A stretch of DNA of 64,000 bases from Bacteroidota bacterium (GTDB lineage: Bacteria; Bacteroidota; Bacteroidia; CAILMK01). The stretch lies in NCBI GenBank assembly GCA_013288555.1, contig JABDBQ010000001.1, positions 1 through 64,000 on the forward strand. Reading direction: 5' to 3'. The position numbers and the translations under genes are program-made. Below the pieces are notes generated by a model. That model made no database searches, was not told the origin of the DNA, and saw only the letters and a program-made list of their open reading frames with translations. Each line of letters opens with the position of its first letter. The first letter of the stretch is position 1. Shown one piece after another: positions 53,686-62,075 of this stretch.

Positions 53686-54657
53686 TTATTGCTGTACTAC
53701 AAATGTTTTGTTTTCGACACCAGATGCAGTTTCCACTTGGGCAATGTACATTCCATTTTTTAGTGGTTGTAAATTTATAACCTGGTCTAAACTGTTACCT
53801 GTTGCAGTCAATCCCTCATTATATAAAATTTTACCTTGCATATCACTGATGATCAATTTGCAATTCCCATTGATATCATTTGACCGCAATGTAATTTTAC
53901 CTTCATTAACAGGATTTGGAAATAAATCAAAATTGATATTGGCATGGGGAGTTTCATTTACAGCAGACTTAGGCAATTTATATAAAGTCATAATTTCGGC
54001 GCTGTCTAAAGGTCTGCTGTAAAACCTTACATCATCTATGCTACCAACAAATTCAATATTAGTAAACCCATAAAGACTGCCAACAAACACTTCCCCATTG
54101 CCGGCATCATTCAGTAAAGTTTCAGAGTTTGAATTTTGATATACTCCGTTCACATAAAGTTTCGCTACACTGCCATCACTTGTAGCAACAAGAAAAGTCC
54201 ATCCGTTTTCAACAGTAGCCACACTTTCATAAGCTGATGACTTGCTGCCTGAAGCGCGGTCGAACATGGCCATGAAATGTTTAGGAGTAAAACGGTTGAT
54301 ATACATTACTCCGGCCGGATATCCTAAAATTGCTAAATCATTGGCCGTATATGTCGTATTGATCCACGCGCAAACAGTTAACCCACCATAGCCGGTAGCC
54401 GGAAAATTCCCCTGCATATATGATGATCCATCAAAATAATAAGCGCTATTAGCATCACCAAAACGGTCACTGGTCAATGTTGCACCATTGTTGGTCAGGT
54501 CCCAGGCACTGCCGGTTGAACTTTTTGTGTCACCGGTAAATGAATAACTTGCCAGAAGCCCACTGGTAATGTCAACCTGGGCCACGGTTTTACTGACTTG
54601 TAAGAAAATAGAAGTAAAAGAAGCAAGGAAAATAAAACGGAGGTAATTCTTTTTCAT
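53686..54657 (-). CDS. LamG-domain T9SS cargo protein
   Basis: 323 residues. The signal peptide is MKKNYLRFIFLASFTSIFLQVSKTVAQ. Residues about 28-235 are a LamG/concanavalin-like jelly roll (ASYSFTGDTKSSTGSAWDLTNNGA ... YFDGSSYMQGN ... VCAWINTTY ... GSIDDVRFYSRPLDSAEIMTLY), a fold that often binds sugars. The last 75 residues are a T9SS type A domain (FDLFPNPVNEGKITLRS ... ISDMQGKILYN ... NGMYIAQVETASGVENKTFVV). It is convergent with the BrkB gene and divergent from the SUMF1-like gene. Confidence 0.9.
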   Translation of the reverse strand: MKKNYLRFIFLASFTSIFLQVSKTVAQVDITSGLLASYSFTGDTKSSTGSAWDLTNNGATLTSDRFGDANSAYYFDGSSYMQGNFPATGYGGLTVCAWINTTYTANDLAILGYPAGVMYINRFTPKHFMAMFDRASGSKSSAYESVATVENGWTFLVATSDGSVAKLYVNGVYQNSNSETLLNDAGNGEVFVGSLYGFTNIEFVGSIDDVRFYSRPLDSAEIMTLYKLPKSAVNETPHANINFDLFPNPVNEGKITLRSNDINGNCKLIISDMQGKILYNEGLTATGNSLDQVINLQPLKNGMYIAQVETASGVENKTFVVQQ

Positions 54658-54844
54658 ATTAATTGGGTGTTAGTTTTAGCAAATGTAGCGATTTTCCTTT
54701 CTTAATTTAAAAGACAATAAATTTTAAATTTTTACAGAAGCTTTTGATGCACCTTTAAAAAGGAATAAATTTATATTTCATTATAACAATTTTTTATAAA
54801 TGAATATGCGAAATTTATTTTTAAAACGTTGATATATTGAAGGA

Positions 54845-55744
54845 ATGGAATCGTTATTTTCAATATCTATGTTCAGAACATCTCTCAGCTTTTCAATTGG
54901 AGTATTTTTATTTTCGGGGCTTTGCGGTGTTAGAAGCGATTATGACTTTAATAGCTTAAACAGCGACAGCAACAAAGGACCTGATAATTGCTGTCAACAA
55001 AAATCTATTGCTTCGATGCGCTCTGACCGGGCTGACAGTGTAAGAAAAACCATTAAATGGGCAAGCATCCCGGCCGGTACTTTTGCAATGGGTAGCCCCC
55101 TTGATGAAGTTGGCCGTCAAAAACAACTGGAAACGCAACACCTCGTGGCATTACCAGCATTTGAAATAAGTTGTTTTGATATCAGTTTCGATCAATACGA
55201 TGCTTTTTGTGACGCCACCAATAGAGAAAAACCAGGCGATGAAGGGTGGGGCAGGGGGAGGCATCCTGTAATAAATATTGACTGGGATGATGCCAAAGCC
55301 TTTGCAGACTGGCTGCATTGCCGTTTGCCTACTGAGGCAGAATGGGAGTATGCTTGCAGGGCGGGGACTACTACACCTTTTAATACCGGTAAAAATATTA
55401 CTACAGATCAGGCAAACTACGATGGTGAACATCCGTATAACCAAAATCTGAGGGGGCAAAGAAGGTGGAGAACAACGCCTGTGGATACTTTTCCACCAAA
55501 TGCCTGGGGGCTGTATGATATGCATGGTAATGTAGAGAACTGGTGCAGTGATTGGATAAGTGCTTATACAGCCGACGCGAAAACCAATCCTAAGGGTCCA
55601 AAAACAGGGCCCAGCCATGTTCTTCGAGGTGGATCCTTTGAGTCCTGGGCCAGCGATTGCCGTTCGGCATCCAGAATGTGGAGCAGAGGTGCCAGTGGTA
55701 TCCGTAGCAGGATATTTGGTATACGCCTTGTAAAAGTTATTTAG
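54845..55744 (+). CDS. SUMF1/FGE-like protein, catalytic Cys pair incomplete
   Basis: 299 residues. The N-terminus (FSIGVFLFSGLCGVRSD) looks like a signal peptide or lipoprotein signal. From residue 60 the formylglycine-generating enzyme fold is seen: IPAGTFAMGSPLDEVGR, RLPTEAEWEYACRAGTTTPF, AWGLYDMHGNVENWCSDW, VLRGGSFESWASDCRSASR and IFGIRLVKV. True FGE has two catalytic Cys in GGSFLC-x4-C; here the first is Ser267 and only Cys272 remains, so formylglycine synthesis is unlikely by the known mechanism. No sulfatase gene is near. It may be a structural relative such as those in gliding or EgtB-like groups. Confidence 0.85.
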   Translation: MESLFSISMFRTSLSFSIGVFLFSGLCGVRSDYDFNSLNSDSNKGPDNCCQQKSIASMRSDRADSVRKTIKWASIPAGTFAMGSPLDEVGRQKQLETQHLVALPAFEISCFDISFDQYDAFCDATNREKPGDEGWGRGRHPVINIDWDDAKAFADWLHCRLPTEAEWEYACRAGTTTPFNTGKNITTDQANYDGEHPYNQNLRGQRRWRTTPVDTFPPNAWGLYDMHGNVENWCSDWISAYTADAKTNPKGPKTGPSHVLRGGSFESWASDCRSASRMWSRGASGIRSRIFGIRLVKVI

Positions 55745-55857
55745 GGAATAAATGAAACAGATTTGGGTACAAAACCAGGTTATATTTCAAAAGCGGACAT
55801 TGTCCGATGAAGCCTGCGCAATAGAATTTCAAACAAGGCTCCGAACGTGAAATAACA

Positions 55858-55885
55858 GCCCGCCTTTGCTGAAGCTTCGGCGGGC
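55858..55885 (-). terminator. Hairpin downstream of tRNA-Ser
   Basis: GCCCGCC (55858-55864) pairs with GGCGGGC (55879-55885), 2 bases past the tRNA 3' end on the minus strand; TGTTATTT follows. It is GC-rich and may be a repeat as well as a terminator. Confidence 0.6.
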
Positions 55886-55887
55886 AA

Positions 55888-55975
<88 letters not shown>

Positions 55976-56125
55976 GGGGCAAAGGTATGATTATTTGCTA
56001 AAAAATTCAGGAGCTAATTCAAATTCTCGTAATATTTTGGAAACATTGCAGATTTGACAAAGAAGAACATTTATTTAAAAACAGATATCTTTGAAAAGAT
56101 TATTCAACTTAAAATTTAAAAACAT

Positions 56126-56623
56126 ATGTTCAGACAGGCATTTATAAACGAAATCAAATTTGAAGGCGCTAATACACGCAAACTTTTGGAAAGAGTGCCG
56201 CTCAATAATCCGGCATGGCTTCCTCACGAAAAATCAAGAAATATTGAACAGCTCGCCAGGCATGTGGCAAATCTATATTCATGGGTTACATATATTGTGA
56301 AACATGATGATGTTGATTTCAGTAAGGGGCCTGCATTGCCTCCTATGCCGGAAACAAAGACCACAGAATCCCTTCTTTCACACTATGACGAGACATTAGC
56401 AGAAGCAATTGCATCTCTCGAAAACACGACGGATGAGGAAATGATGAAAATGTTCTCGATGAAAAATGGGGAGACTGTTTTGAGATCATTGCCTAAAGCT
56501 GGCGCCATTAGAAATATTGGACTAAATCACCTTGTGCATCATCGTGCCCAACTTGGTGTATACTTGAGGCTTTTGGATATTCCGATCCCTGGAATGTATG
56601 GACCGAGTGCAGATGAGAAGTAA
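56126..56623 (+). CDS. DinB-family protein
   Basis: 165 residues, a four-helix bundle. The three metal-ligand His of the DinB/YfiT family are in EQLARHVANL (first) and GLNHLVHHRAQLGVYLRLLD (second pair). The family includes thiol-dependent transferases (bacillithiol or mycothiol) and proteins of unknown activity; the substrate cannot be given. It stands alone between tRNA-Ser and a convergent membrane protein, 3 bases from its end. Confidence 0.85.
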   Translation: MFRQAFINEIKFEGANTRKLLERVPLNNPAWLPHEKSRNIEQLARHVANLYSWVTYIVKHDDVDFSKGPALPPMPETKTTESLLSHYDETLAEAIASLENTTDEEMMKMFSMKNGETVLRSLPKAGAIRNIGLNHLVHHRAQLGVYLRLLDIPIPGMYGPSADEK

Positions 56624-56626
56624 TTA

Positions 56627-57160
56627 TCAGATGGAAAGGAAAATGATTTCAGACTGAGCCATTTTTTCATTAAAATCGAGCTCGGGGCTTCTTTTTCTCA
56701 TGTTTGCAAATATGTTATCAAAGCCTGTCCAGGTCAGAAACCAGCCTGCCGGTTCTATTATTACCTGTAAAGCAGTGACATAAAACATTTTGTTTGAGAA
56801 TGAGCCAATATAAGTGGCGGCAATCATAAGTGCAAATCCAATAGAGCACATCAGGTAGCCCTGTTTTCGGATTCTTTTCATTTCGATTTTGATGACATTT
56901 GCGAAACGGTTAAATTGTCTGTGAACGCTTAAAATAACAACTTTCTCCGTTTCGGAATTGCGTAATCCTTCAGGTACCAATAGTTTGAGTTCAACCTGCC
57001 CATTGGGTTTTTCTTTCAACATTTTACGTGCCTCATGAATAAAATCGTCAGATAGCGCTCTTTCGGTTATTGTGCGCGAATCAAAATCGGAAAAGATATC
57101 GTCATAATGATCCAGCCAGATACTAAGCCGTGCGCTGCTTATTAATTCTTCATGATCCAT
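56627..57160 (-). CDS. Hypothetical membrane protein, two helices
   Basis: 177 residues. The N-terminal half is soluble and charged (SARLSIWLDHYDDIFSDFDSRTITERALSDDFIHEARKM ... VELKLLVPEGLRNSETEKVVILSVHRQF). Two membrane helices follow (YLMCSIGFALMIAATYIGSF and FYVTALQVIIEPAGWFLTWTGF), with an amphipathic tail. I do not recognise a named family, but the soluble motif WLDxYDDIFSDFD looks conserved. It is divergent from the MgtC/DUF4010 gene, 326 bases away, and convergent with dinB. Confidence 0.65.
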   Translation of the reverse strand: MDHEELISSARLSIWLDHYDDIFSDFDSRTITERALSDDFIHEARKMLKEKPNGQVELKLLVPEGLRNSETEKVVILSVHRQFNRFANVIKIEMKRIRKQGYLMCSIGFALMIAATYIGSFSNKMFYVTALQVIIEPAGWFLTWTGFDNIFANMRKRSPELDFNEKMAQSEIIFLSI

Positions 57161-57486
57161 AATTGACGGATTTTAATTTAAAAACAAGATTTTGTGATTT
57201 CAATCACTACAACAATTCAAAGTCAATTTTAGTGACTGATATCTTTAAATATTGTTGTTTTATTTTTAGAGAATACTAATATCATGTTGGTTTCACTCAA
57301 TCAAACGTTGATGATTGTGTTTTATTCAGGAAAAGATGCTCCTTATTTTGATTGTGAATTAGAGAATAACGTTAAAATCATTGCGTATTAAGAAATATTG
57401 ACACTAAATTTGGAATGTCCCCCAAAGGGAACGCATATTTACCACCTATTGATGCGTAACTTACTCACTTTTAAAAGAATTAATAC
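57161..57486. other. Divergent intergenic region with a 35-codon ORF
   Basis: 326 bases between divergent genes. It has a 35-codon open frame, ATG at 57284 to TAA at 57391 (MLVSLNQTLMIVFYSGKDAP...), preceded by TATTTTTA, close to a -7 box. There is no homologue that I recognise, so coding is unproven. Promoters for both flanking genes must also lie here. Confidence 0.35.
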
Positions 57487-58767
57487 ATGATTCTTCAACA
57501 TTTACCTCCTGATCTTCTCAATTTCTGCCTGGTTGTTATTTTTTCGCTGTTTATTGGGTTGGAGCAAAGGCGGTTGCATATAAATCTTGAACCTGAAAGC
57601 ATATTCGGTACCGATCGGACGTTCACACTAACCGGTATACTTGGTTTCATTTTATATATTATAAGTCCTCATGATCTTACCCCATTTTTATTCGGAGGAT
57701 TTGCATTGACGTTGCTACTAAGTATCTATTATTTCATGAAAATAAAACTGAAACAACTATTTGGCATTACTTCAATTGTTTCTGGTCTTATTACATATTG
57801 TCTTGCACCGCTCATATATACGCAACATGCATGGCTTGTACTACTCATAGTGGTTTGTCTTTTGGTACTCACAGAAATCAAAGACATGTTATTGGCATTC
57901 TCCAAAAAATTTGATAGCGATGAATTTCTCACACTTGCCAAATTCCTTGTGCTGGCAGGTGTTATTTTACCTCTATTGCCAGACCAGCCCATATCAGCTG
58001 AAATAAACGTTTCACCATACAAAATGTGGCTGGCCATTGTTGTGGTTTCTGCAATTTCCTACCTGGGCTATCTGCTCAGGAAATTTGTCTTCCCTAAAGC
58101 AGGACTTCTTTTGACGGCAGTATTAGGTGGGTTGTACAGCAGTACAGCTACTACGGTTATCCTTGCTCGTCAAAGCAAAGAAAACCCTGCTGCAAATAGT
58201 CAAACCGTTCCGGCTATTTTACTGGCTACCACCATGATGTATCTTAGAATATTCCTTGTGGCACTATTTTTTAATGTGCAGGTTGCCATGGCATTATTTC
58301 CATGGTTTGCTTGTTTTATTATTATATCGGTGATCATTGTCTTTGTTTTTCTTAAAACCGGCAAGAAACAAGAAATACAATCAGGATCAAATCCTCTTGA
58401 AAAACAAGCTAACCCACTTGAGTTTAAAACTGCATTGGTCTTCGGGGCCTTGTTTATTTTCTTTGCTATTATTACCAATTATGTTGTGAAACTATACGGA
58501 GCAAGAGGGATAAATGGGCTGGCTTATATTGTAGGAGTAACTGACATAGATCCTTTTATCATTAATCTTTTCCAGCAAAAGCCAGGATTTGAAACTTCCA
58601 TTACCGCAATAGCAGTTATCAATGCCATTACCAGTAATAATATTTTAAAGATGATATACTCATTGGTCTTATCCGATAAATCGTTTCGGGTAAGATTGGT
58701 TATTGGTTTTGGAGCGCTGATTGTAGCCGGGGTGGCCTCATCTTTGTTGTTTACATTGATTCATTGA
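57487..58767 (+). CDS. MgtC/SapB-DUF4010 membrane protein
   Basis: 426 residues, about twelve membrane helices. The first 140 residues have the MgtC/SapB pattern (FSLFIGLEQRR ... FGTDRTFTLTGILGFILYI, GITSIVSGLITYCLAP). The rest is the DUF4010 domain (FLVLAGVILPLLPDQPI, GLLLTAVLGGLYSSTATTVILARQSKE, GARGINGLAYIVGVTDIDPFIINL). Function is unknown for the fused form; stand-alone MgtC modulates ATP synthase and Mg use in some bacteria. No obvious operon partner follows within 88 bases. Confidence 0.85.
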   Translation: MILQHLPPDLLNFCLVVIFSLFIGLEQRRLHINLEPESIFGTDRTFTLTGILGFILYIISPHDLTPFLFGGFALTLLLSIYYFMKIKLKQLFGITSIVSGLITYCLAPLIYTQHAWLVLLIVVCLLVLTEIKDMLLAFSKKFDSDEFLTLAKFLVLAGVILPLLPDQPISAEINVSPYKMWLAIVVVSAISYLGYLLRKFVFPKAGLLLTAVLGGLYSSTATTVILARQSKENPAANSQTVPAILLATTMMYLRIFLVALFFNVQVAMALFPWFACFIIISVIIVFVFLKTGKKQEIQSGSNPLEKQANPLEFKTALVFGALFIFFAIITNYVVKLYGARGINGLAYIVGVTDIDPFIINLFQQKPGFETSITAIAVINAITSNNILKMIYSLVLSDKSFRVRLVIGFGALIVAGVASSLLFTLIH

Positions 58768-58791
58768 TTTGGAAGGAAAAATATTTTTGAT

Positions 58792-58799
58792 ATAATGTC
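58792..58799 (+). promoter_or_regulatory. -7 promoter box upstream of the YCII/DGPF gene
   Basis: TATTTTTG, an exact TAnnTTTG, 56 bases before the ATG at 58856. Confidence 0.4.
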
Positions 58800-58855
58800 C
58801 AGTTTTTCATTTCCCGGTACTCATTTGCCTATATTAACCTTAAAAATAGATTAAA

Positions 58856-59200
58856 ATGAAAGAATTTGCATTGCTTTTTCGTCAACCAAATTTTGCAGAT
58901 GTTGACAAATTATCAGCGGAAGAATTTAAAGCCATTGGTAAAAAATGGCAGGATTGGGCCGGCAATATCGCAGCTCAGGGGAAAATGGCAGGCAGTGGGC
59001 TGAGATTATCTCTTAATGGCAAAGTACTTAAAGCCGGCGGCGTTGTAACAGATGGGCCTTTTGTTGAAATCAAAGAAATGCTGGGAAGTTTTGTAGTTGT
59101 GAAAGCTGATAACCTTGATGAAGCAACCACACTGGCACATGGATGTCCCGCGCTTGATTCGAACGGAAGCGTGGAGATCAGGGAAATTGTAAGACCATAA
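58856..59200 (+). CDS. YCII/DGPF protein, partner of ECF42
   Basis: 114 residues. The DGPF-type YCII fold is clear: MKEFALLFRQPN at the start, TDGPFVEIKEMLGSFVVVKADNLDEATTLAHGCP in the middle and a C-terminal SVEIREIVRP strand. The motif DGPF is the mark of the proteins that almost always sit next to ECF42 sigma factors. The next gene is such a sigma factor, 57 bases away across a terminator. Their molecular role is not settled; a link to stress resistance was proposed for the ECF42 group. Confidence 0.88.
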   Translation: MKEFALLFRQPNFADVDKLSAEEFKAIGKKWQDWAGNIAAQGKMAGSGLRLSLNGKVLKAGGVVTDGPFVEIKEMLGSFVVVKADNLDEATTLAHGCPALDSNGSVEIREIVRP

Positions 59201-59218
59201 AGCCAAAACCTGGTAAAG

Positions 59219-59252
59219 CCTGCGTTCCATTTGAATGCAGGTTTTATTTTTG
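59219..59252 (+). terminator. Terminator with embedded -7 box between YCII and ECF42 genes
   Basis: CCTGCGTTC (59219-59227) pairs with GAATGCAGG (59233-59241) with one G-T pair and is followed by TTTTATTTTTG, a T tract. The same tract contains TATTTTTG (59245-59252), an exact -7 box ending 5 bases before the sigma-factor ATG. Confidence 0.7.
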
Positions 59253-59257
59253 TTACC

Positions 59258-60493
59258 ATGACAGATGATCACAATCTTATATCTGACCTATTTCGTGCCG
59301 AATTTTCAAAAATGGTTGCGGTTATAAGCCGGCTATTTGGTCTGCAGCATATTGAAATAGCTGAAGATATCGTAAGCGAAACCTTTTTAATTGCTAGCCA
59401 AAACTGGAGCGAAAAAGGGGCGCCGGAAAATCCAACCGCATGGTTGTATAAAGTCGCGAAACAAAAAACACTTTATCATTTCAAAAGAAAAGGCATTTTT
59501 GATAAAAAAGTGATCCCGGCCATAAGCTCATTCGTAAATGAGACGCAACAAGAATTGGATCTCGATTTTTCAATGAAAAATATTAAAGACAGTCAGTTGC
59601 AAATGCTCTTTGCCGTCTGCAATCCAGGTATAGCAAGCGAAGCCCAGATAGGACTTGCACTCAGGATTTTATGTGGGTTTGGGATTGATGAAATTGCAGA
59701 AGCTTTTTTATCAAACAAAGAGACGATTAATAAAAGACTTTTCAGGGCGAAAGAAAAGCTAAGGACGGAAAAAATAAAGATGGAATTGCCATCTGAAAAT
59801 GAAATGGCCCATCGGCTTGATAATGTATTGCATATCATTTACCTTCTTTTCAATGAGGGATATTATTCTAAGACATCTAACCAGACATTGCAAAAAGATC
59901 TTTGCCTGGAAGCTATGAGACTGGCACTTATGCTCACTGAATTTGAAGAAACCAATCTGCCGAAAACCAATGCCTTGATGGCGCTGATGTGCTTTCATGC
60001 TTCCCGGTTTAATGCCCGGCAATCCAATGAGGATTCGGCTGTGCTTTATGAACAACAAAATGAAGAATTGTGGGATGCTGAATTGATTGAAAAAGGACTT
60101 TATTTTTTAAATTTATCCGAAATAGGCAGTGAAATAAGTTCATATCATTTTGAAGCCCGAATAGCATACTGGCACTGCAATAAAAAGGATTCTCATGAAA
60201 AATGGGATAACATTTTACAATTATATAATCAACTCCTGCTTGTTAATTATTCACCGATTGTTGCCTTGAACCGTACTTATGCTTTATACAAAGCAAATGG
60301 CATAGAAGAAGCTTTGATAGAAGCAGAAAAACTGAAGCTTGAAAATAACCACTTCTATTTTATTCTGCTCGGAGAACTTTATAAAGATATCGATTCTGAA
60401 AAAGCAAGATCGAATTTTGAGAAAGCTTATTATTTAGCCAAAACTGATTCTGAAAAACAGGGAATTCAGAAGAAAATTGATACTCTCCTTTAG
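59258..60493 (+). CDS. ECF42-type sigma factor with TPR-like C-terminal extension
   Basis: 411 residues from the ATG at 59258 (MTDDHNLISDLFRAEFSKMVAVIS). Sigma-70 region 2 lies at 20-90 (IAEDIVSETFLIASQNW ... NPTAWLYKVAKQKTLYHFKRKG) and region 4 at 125-180 (LRILCGFGIDEIAEAFLSNKETINKRLFRAKEKLR). The remaining 220 residues form a helical, TPR-like domain (LHIIYLLFNEGYYSK ... VALNRTYALYKANGIEEALIEAEKL). This domain and the DGPF neighbour define ECF42. No anti-sigma gene is present; activity in this group is thought to depend on the extension. Confidence 0.9.
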   Translation: MTDDHNLISDLFRAEFSKMVAVISRLFGLQHIEIAEDIVSETFLIASQNWSEKGAPENPTAWLYKVAKQKTLYHFKRKGIFDKKVIPAISSFVNETQQELDLDFSMKNIKDSQLQMLFAVCNPGIASEAQIGLALRILCGFGIDEIAEAFLSNKETINKRLFRAKEKLRTEKIKMELPSENEMAHRLDNVLHIIYLLFNEGYYSKTSNQTLQKDLCLEAMRLALMLTEFEETNLPKTNALMALMCFHASRFNARQSNEDSAVLYEQQNEELWDAELIEKGLYFLNLSEIGSEISSYHFEARIAYWHCNKKDSHEKWDNILQLYNQLLLVNYSPIVALNRTYALYKANGIEEALIEAEKLKLENNHFYFILLGELYKDIDSEKARSNFEKAYYLAKTDSEKQGIQKKIDTLL

Positions 60494-60570
60494 AAATTTT
60501 TTCTTCACCCTGTCCAATTCTTCCACATTCAGTCCTTATTGTGATACAATAACATATTAATATCACTGAC

Positions 60571-61443
60571 ATGGAAGAAAAAGCAATCATATTAAATCTT
60601 AAAACAAAAATTATCAATGTGGTTTATTGGATTACCACTGTAGCCATTGGGTGGGAATTAATATTCGGAGGCCTTTGGGATATTAATGTCTTAAATAAGG
60701 GTTATGTACAGAATATCATGGATCATTTAGGTTATCCAGCCTATTTTCCATTCATTTTTGGCATTGCTAAATTTCTTGCGGCCATCGTCATATTGGCACC
60801 GGGCTTTCGCAGATTAAAAGAATGGGCGTATGCCGGTATTTTCTTTGTTTTTACGGGTGCTGCATTTTCTCATCTTTTTGTTCATGAAGCAGATAAGGCC
60901 ATACAAGGTCTTATTTTTGCGGCTATACCACTGATATCATGGGCGTTGCGTCCTGTGTCCCGTCGCTTAACCCGGGATGAATTTTTAGCAAGTCTTAGCC
61001 CCGAAAGTATCAGGAATGAAAAACACATTAAACAGAAAAGAATTACTTATTGGATTTGTGTTTCTATTCTTGGTCTGGGTGCTGTATCGGGTGGCTTGTC
61101 AAATTTTTTCCACGCTTCCAATACCCGGGAAATAGTTAAAGAACTTGGATACCCCATGTTCTTTTTTACAATTCTGGGCGCCTGGAAAGTTCTTGGCAGC
61201 GTTGCAATTTTTTTTCCGCGATTTCCCCGCCTTCAGGAGTGGGCTTATGCCGGGTTAATGATTGATTTGGTTGGCGCCTCAACTTCTTATATCTGCGTAG
61301 GCAAAATAAGCGGCATGTTTCCCCCTCTTATTTCTGCAATTGTTGGCATCATTGCCTGGAAACTCAGGCCTTTTGCAAAAAGCAATCAATTGGCAACGCA
61401 AGATAATGCAGAACCTAAATTCACTTCTCAACTCTCATCTTAA
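60571..61443 (+). CDS. Tandem DoxX-like membrane protein (two domains fused)
   Basis: 290 residues. Two DoxX-like domains, each of four helices, are joined: the first (1-130) has WITTVAIGWELIFGGLWDI ... LGYPAYFPFIFGIAKFLAAIVILAPGFRRLKEWAYAGIFF ... ISWALRPVSRR; the second (150-275) has YWICVSILGLGAVSGGLSNF ... LGYPMFFFTILGAWKVLGSVAIFFPRFPRLQEWAYAGL ... IAWKLRPF. The fusion looks like a gene duplication; the single-domain gene at 62076 resembles the first half. The function of DoxX-like proteins is not settled. It is in line with the sigma factor gene, 77 bases after it. Confidence 0.85.
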   Translation: MEEKAIILNLKTKIINVVYWITTVAIGWELIFGGLWDINVLNKGYVQNIMDHLGYPAYFPFIFGIAKFLAAIVILAPGFRRLKEWAYAGIFFVFTGAAFSHLFVHEADKAIQGLIFAAIPLISWALRPVSRRLTRDEFLASLSPESIRNEKHIKQKRITYWICVSILGLGAVSGGLSNFFHASNTREIVKELGYPMFFFTILGAWKVLGSVAIFFPRFPRLQEWAYAGLMIDLVGASTSYICVGKISGMFPPLISAIVGIIAWKLRPFAKSNQLATQDNAEPKFTSQLSS

Positions 61444-62033
61444 TGCAATCAAGAATAAATTACAATAATAAATCACAAAAAATGGACACATTTCTTTCTC
61501 CTATTGAAAAACCTTCAAGCCTTATTATGAAGATGGTGTTTTACTTTACACGCAAACAATTTGGCAAAGTACTTTCGCCTTTAACGGTTTTTTCGGCAAG
61601 ACTTCCCAATGCATTCGGTATGTTTTATGGCAAGGCATATCAACTCGATAAAAAGATGACGCTGCCTGTTGAAACGGCGATGCTCATCCGTCAGCAGGTA
61701 TCAAGGATCAATATATGTTCTTTTTGTATGGATTCGGGCAGGTTTTATTTTATTAAACGTAAGTTGAATGAGGCAAAATTTGATGCTCTGGATCATTATC
61801 AATCCAGTCCAATGTTTACAGAAGCCGAAAAGGTAGTATTAGATTATGCGACAGAACTCACAAAATACAAGAAGGTTAACGCCGATATTTTTGGACGATT
61901 AAAAGGTTTTTATTCAGAAAGAGAAATCTGTGAAATCGTATTTCTTATAGCAAGTGAGCATTTATCTAATATCACCAATATCGGACTCAATATTCATTCT
62001 GATATGCTTTGCGATATTAGCAAAAAGAAATAA
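61443..62033 (+). CDS. AhpD-like (carboxymuconolactone decarboxylase-fold) protein
   Basis: 196 residues. The first ATG overlaps the preceding stop (TAATG); Met14 at 61482 is another possible start. The segment LPVETAMLIRQQVSRINICSFCMDSGRFYFIKRK carries the CxxC of AhpD-like enzymes, but the His three residues after the second Cys is Gly here (CSFCMDSG). The helix FTEAEKVVLDYATELTK is also typical. Members act as peroxidase-linked thiol proteins or are of unknown role. It lies between two DoxX genes. Confidence 0.8.
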   Translation: MQSRINYNNKSQKMDTFLSPIEKPSSLIMKMVFYFTRKQFGKVLSPLTVFSARLPNAFGMFYGKAYQLDKKMTLPVETAMLIRQQVSRINICSFCMDSGRFYFIKRKLNEAKFDALDHYQSSPMFTEAEKVVLDYATELTKYKKVNADIFGRLKGFYSEREICEIVFLIASEHLSNITNIGLNIHSDMLCDISKKK

Positions 62034-62075
62034 TTAAGATTAGATTTGAAATAATCAACTTTTGAAAAGATACAA

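Noticed and set aside
54845-55744. A complete sulfatase-activating system
   Set aside because: The FGE-like protein lacks the first catalytic Cys and there is no sulfatase in the window.
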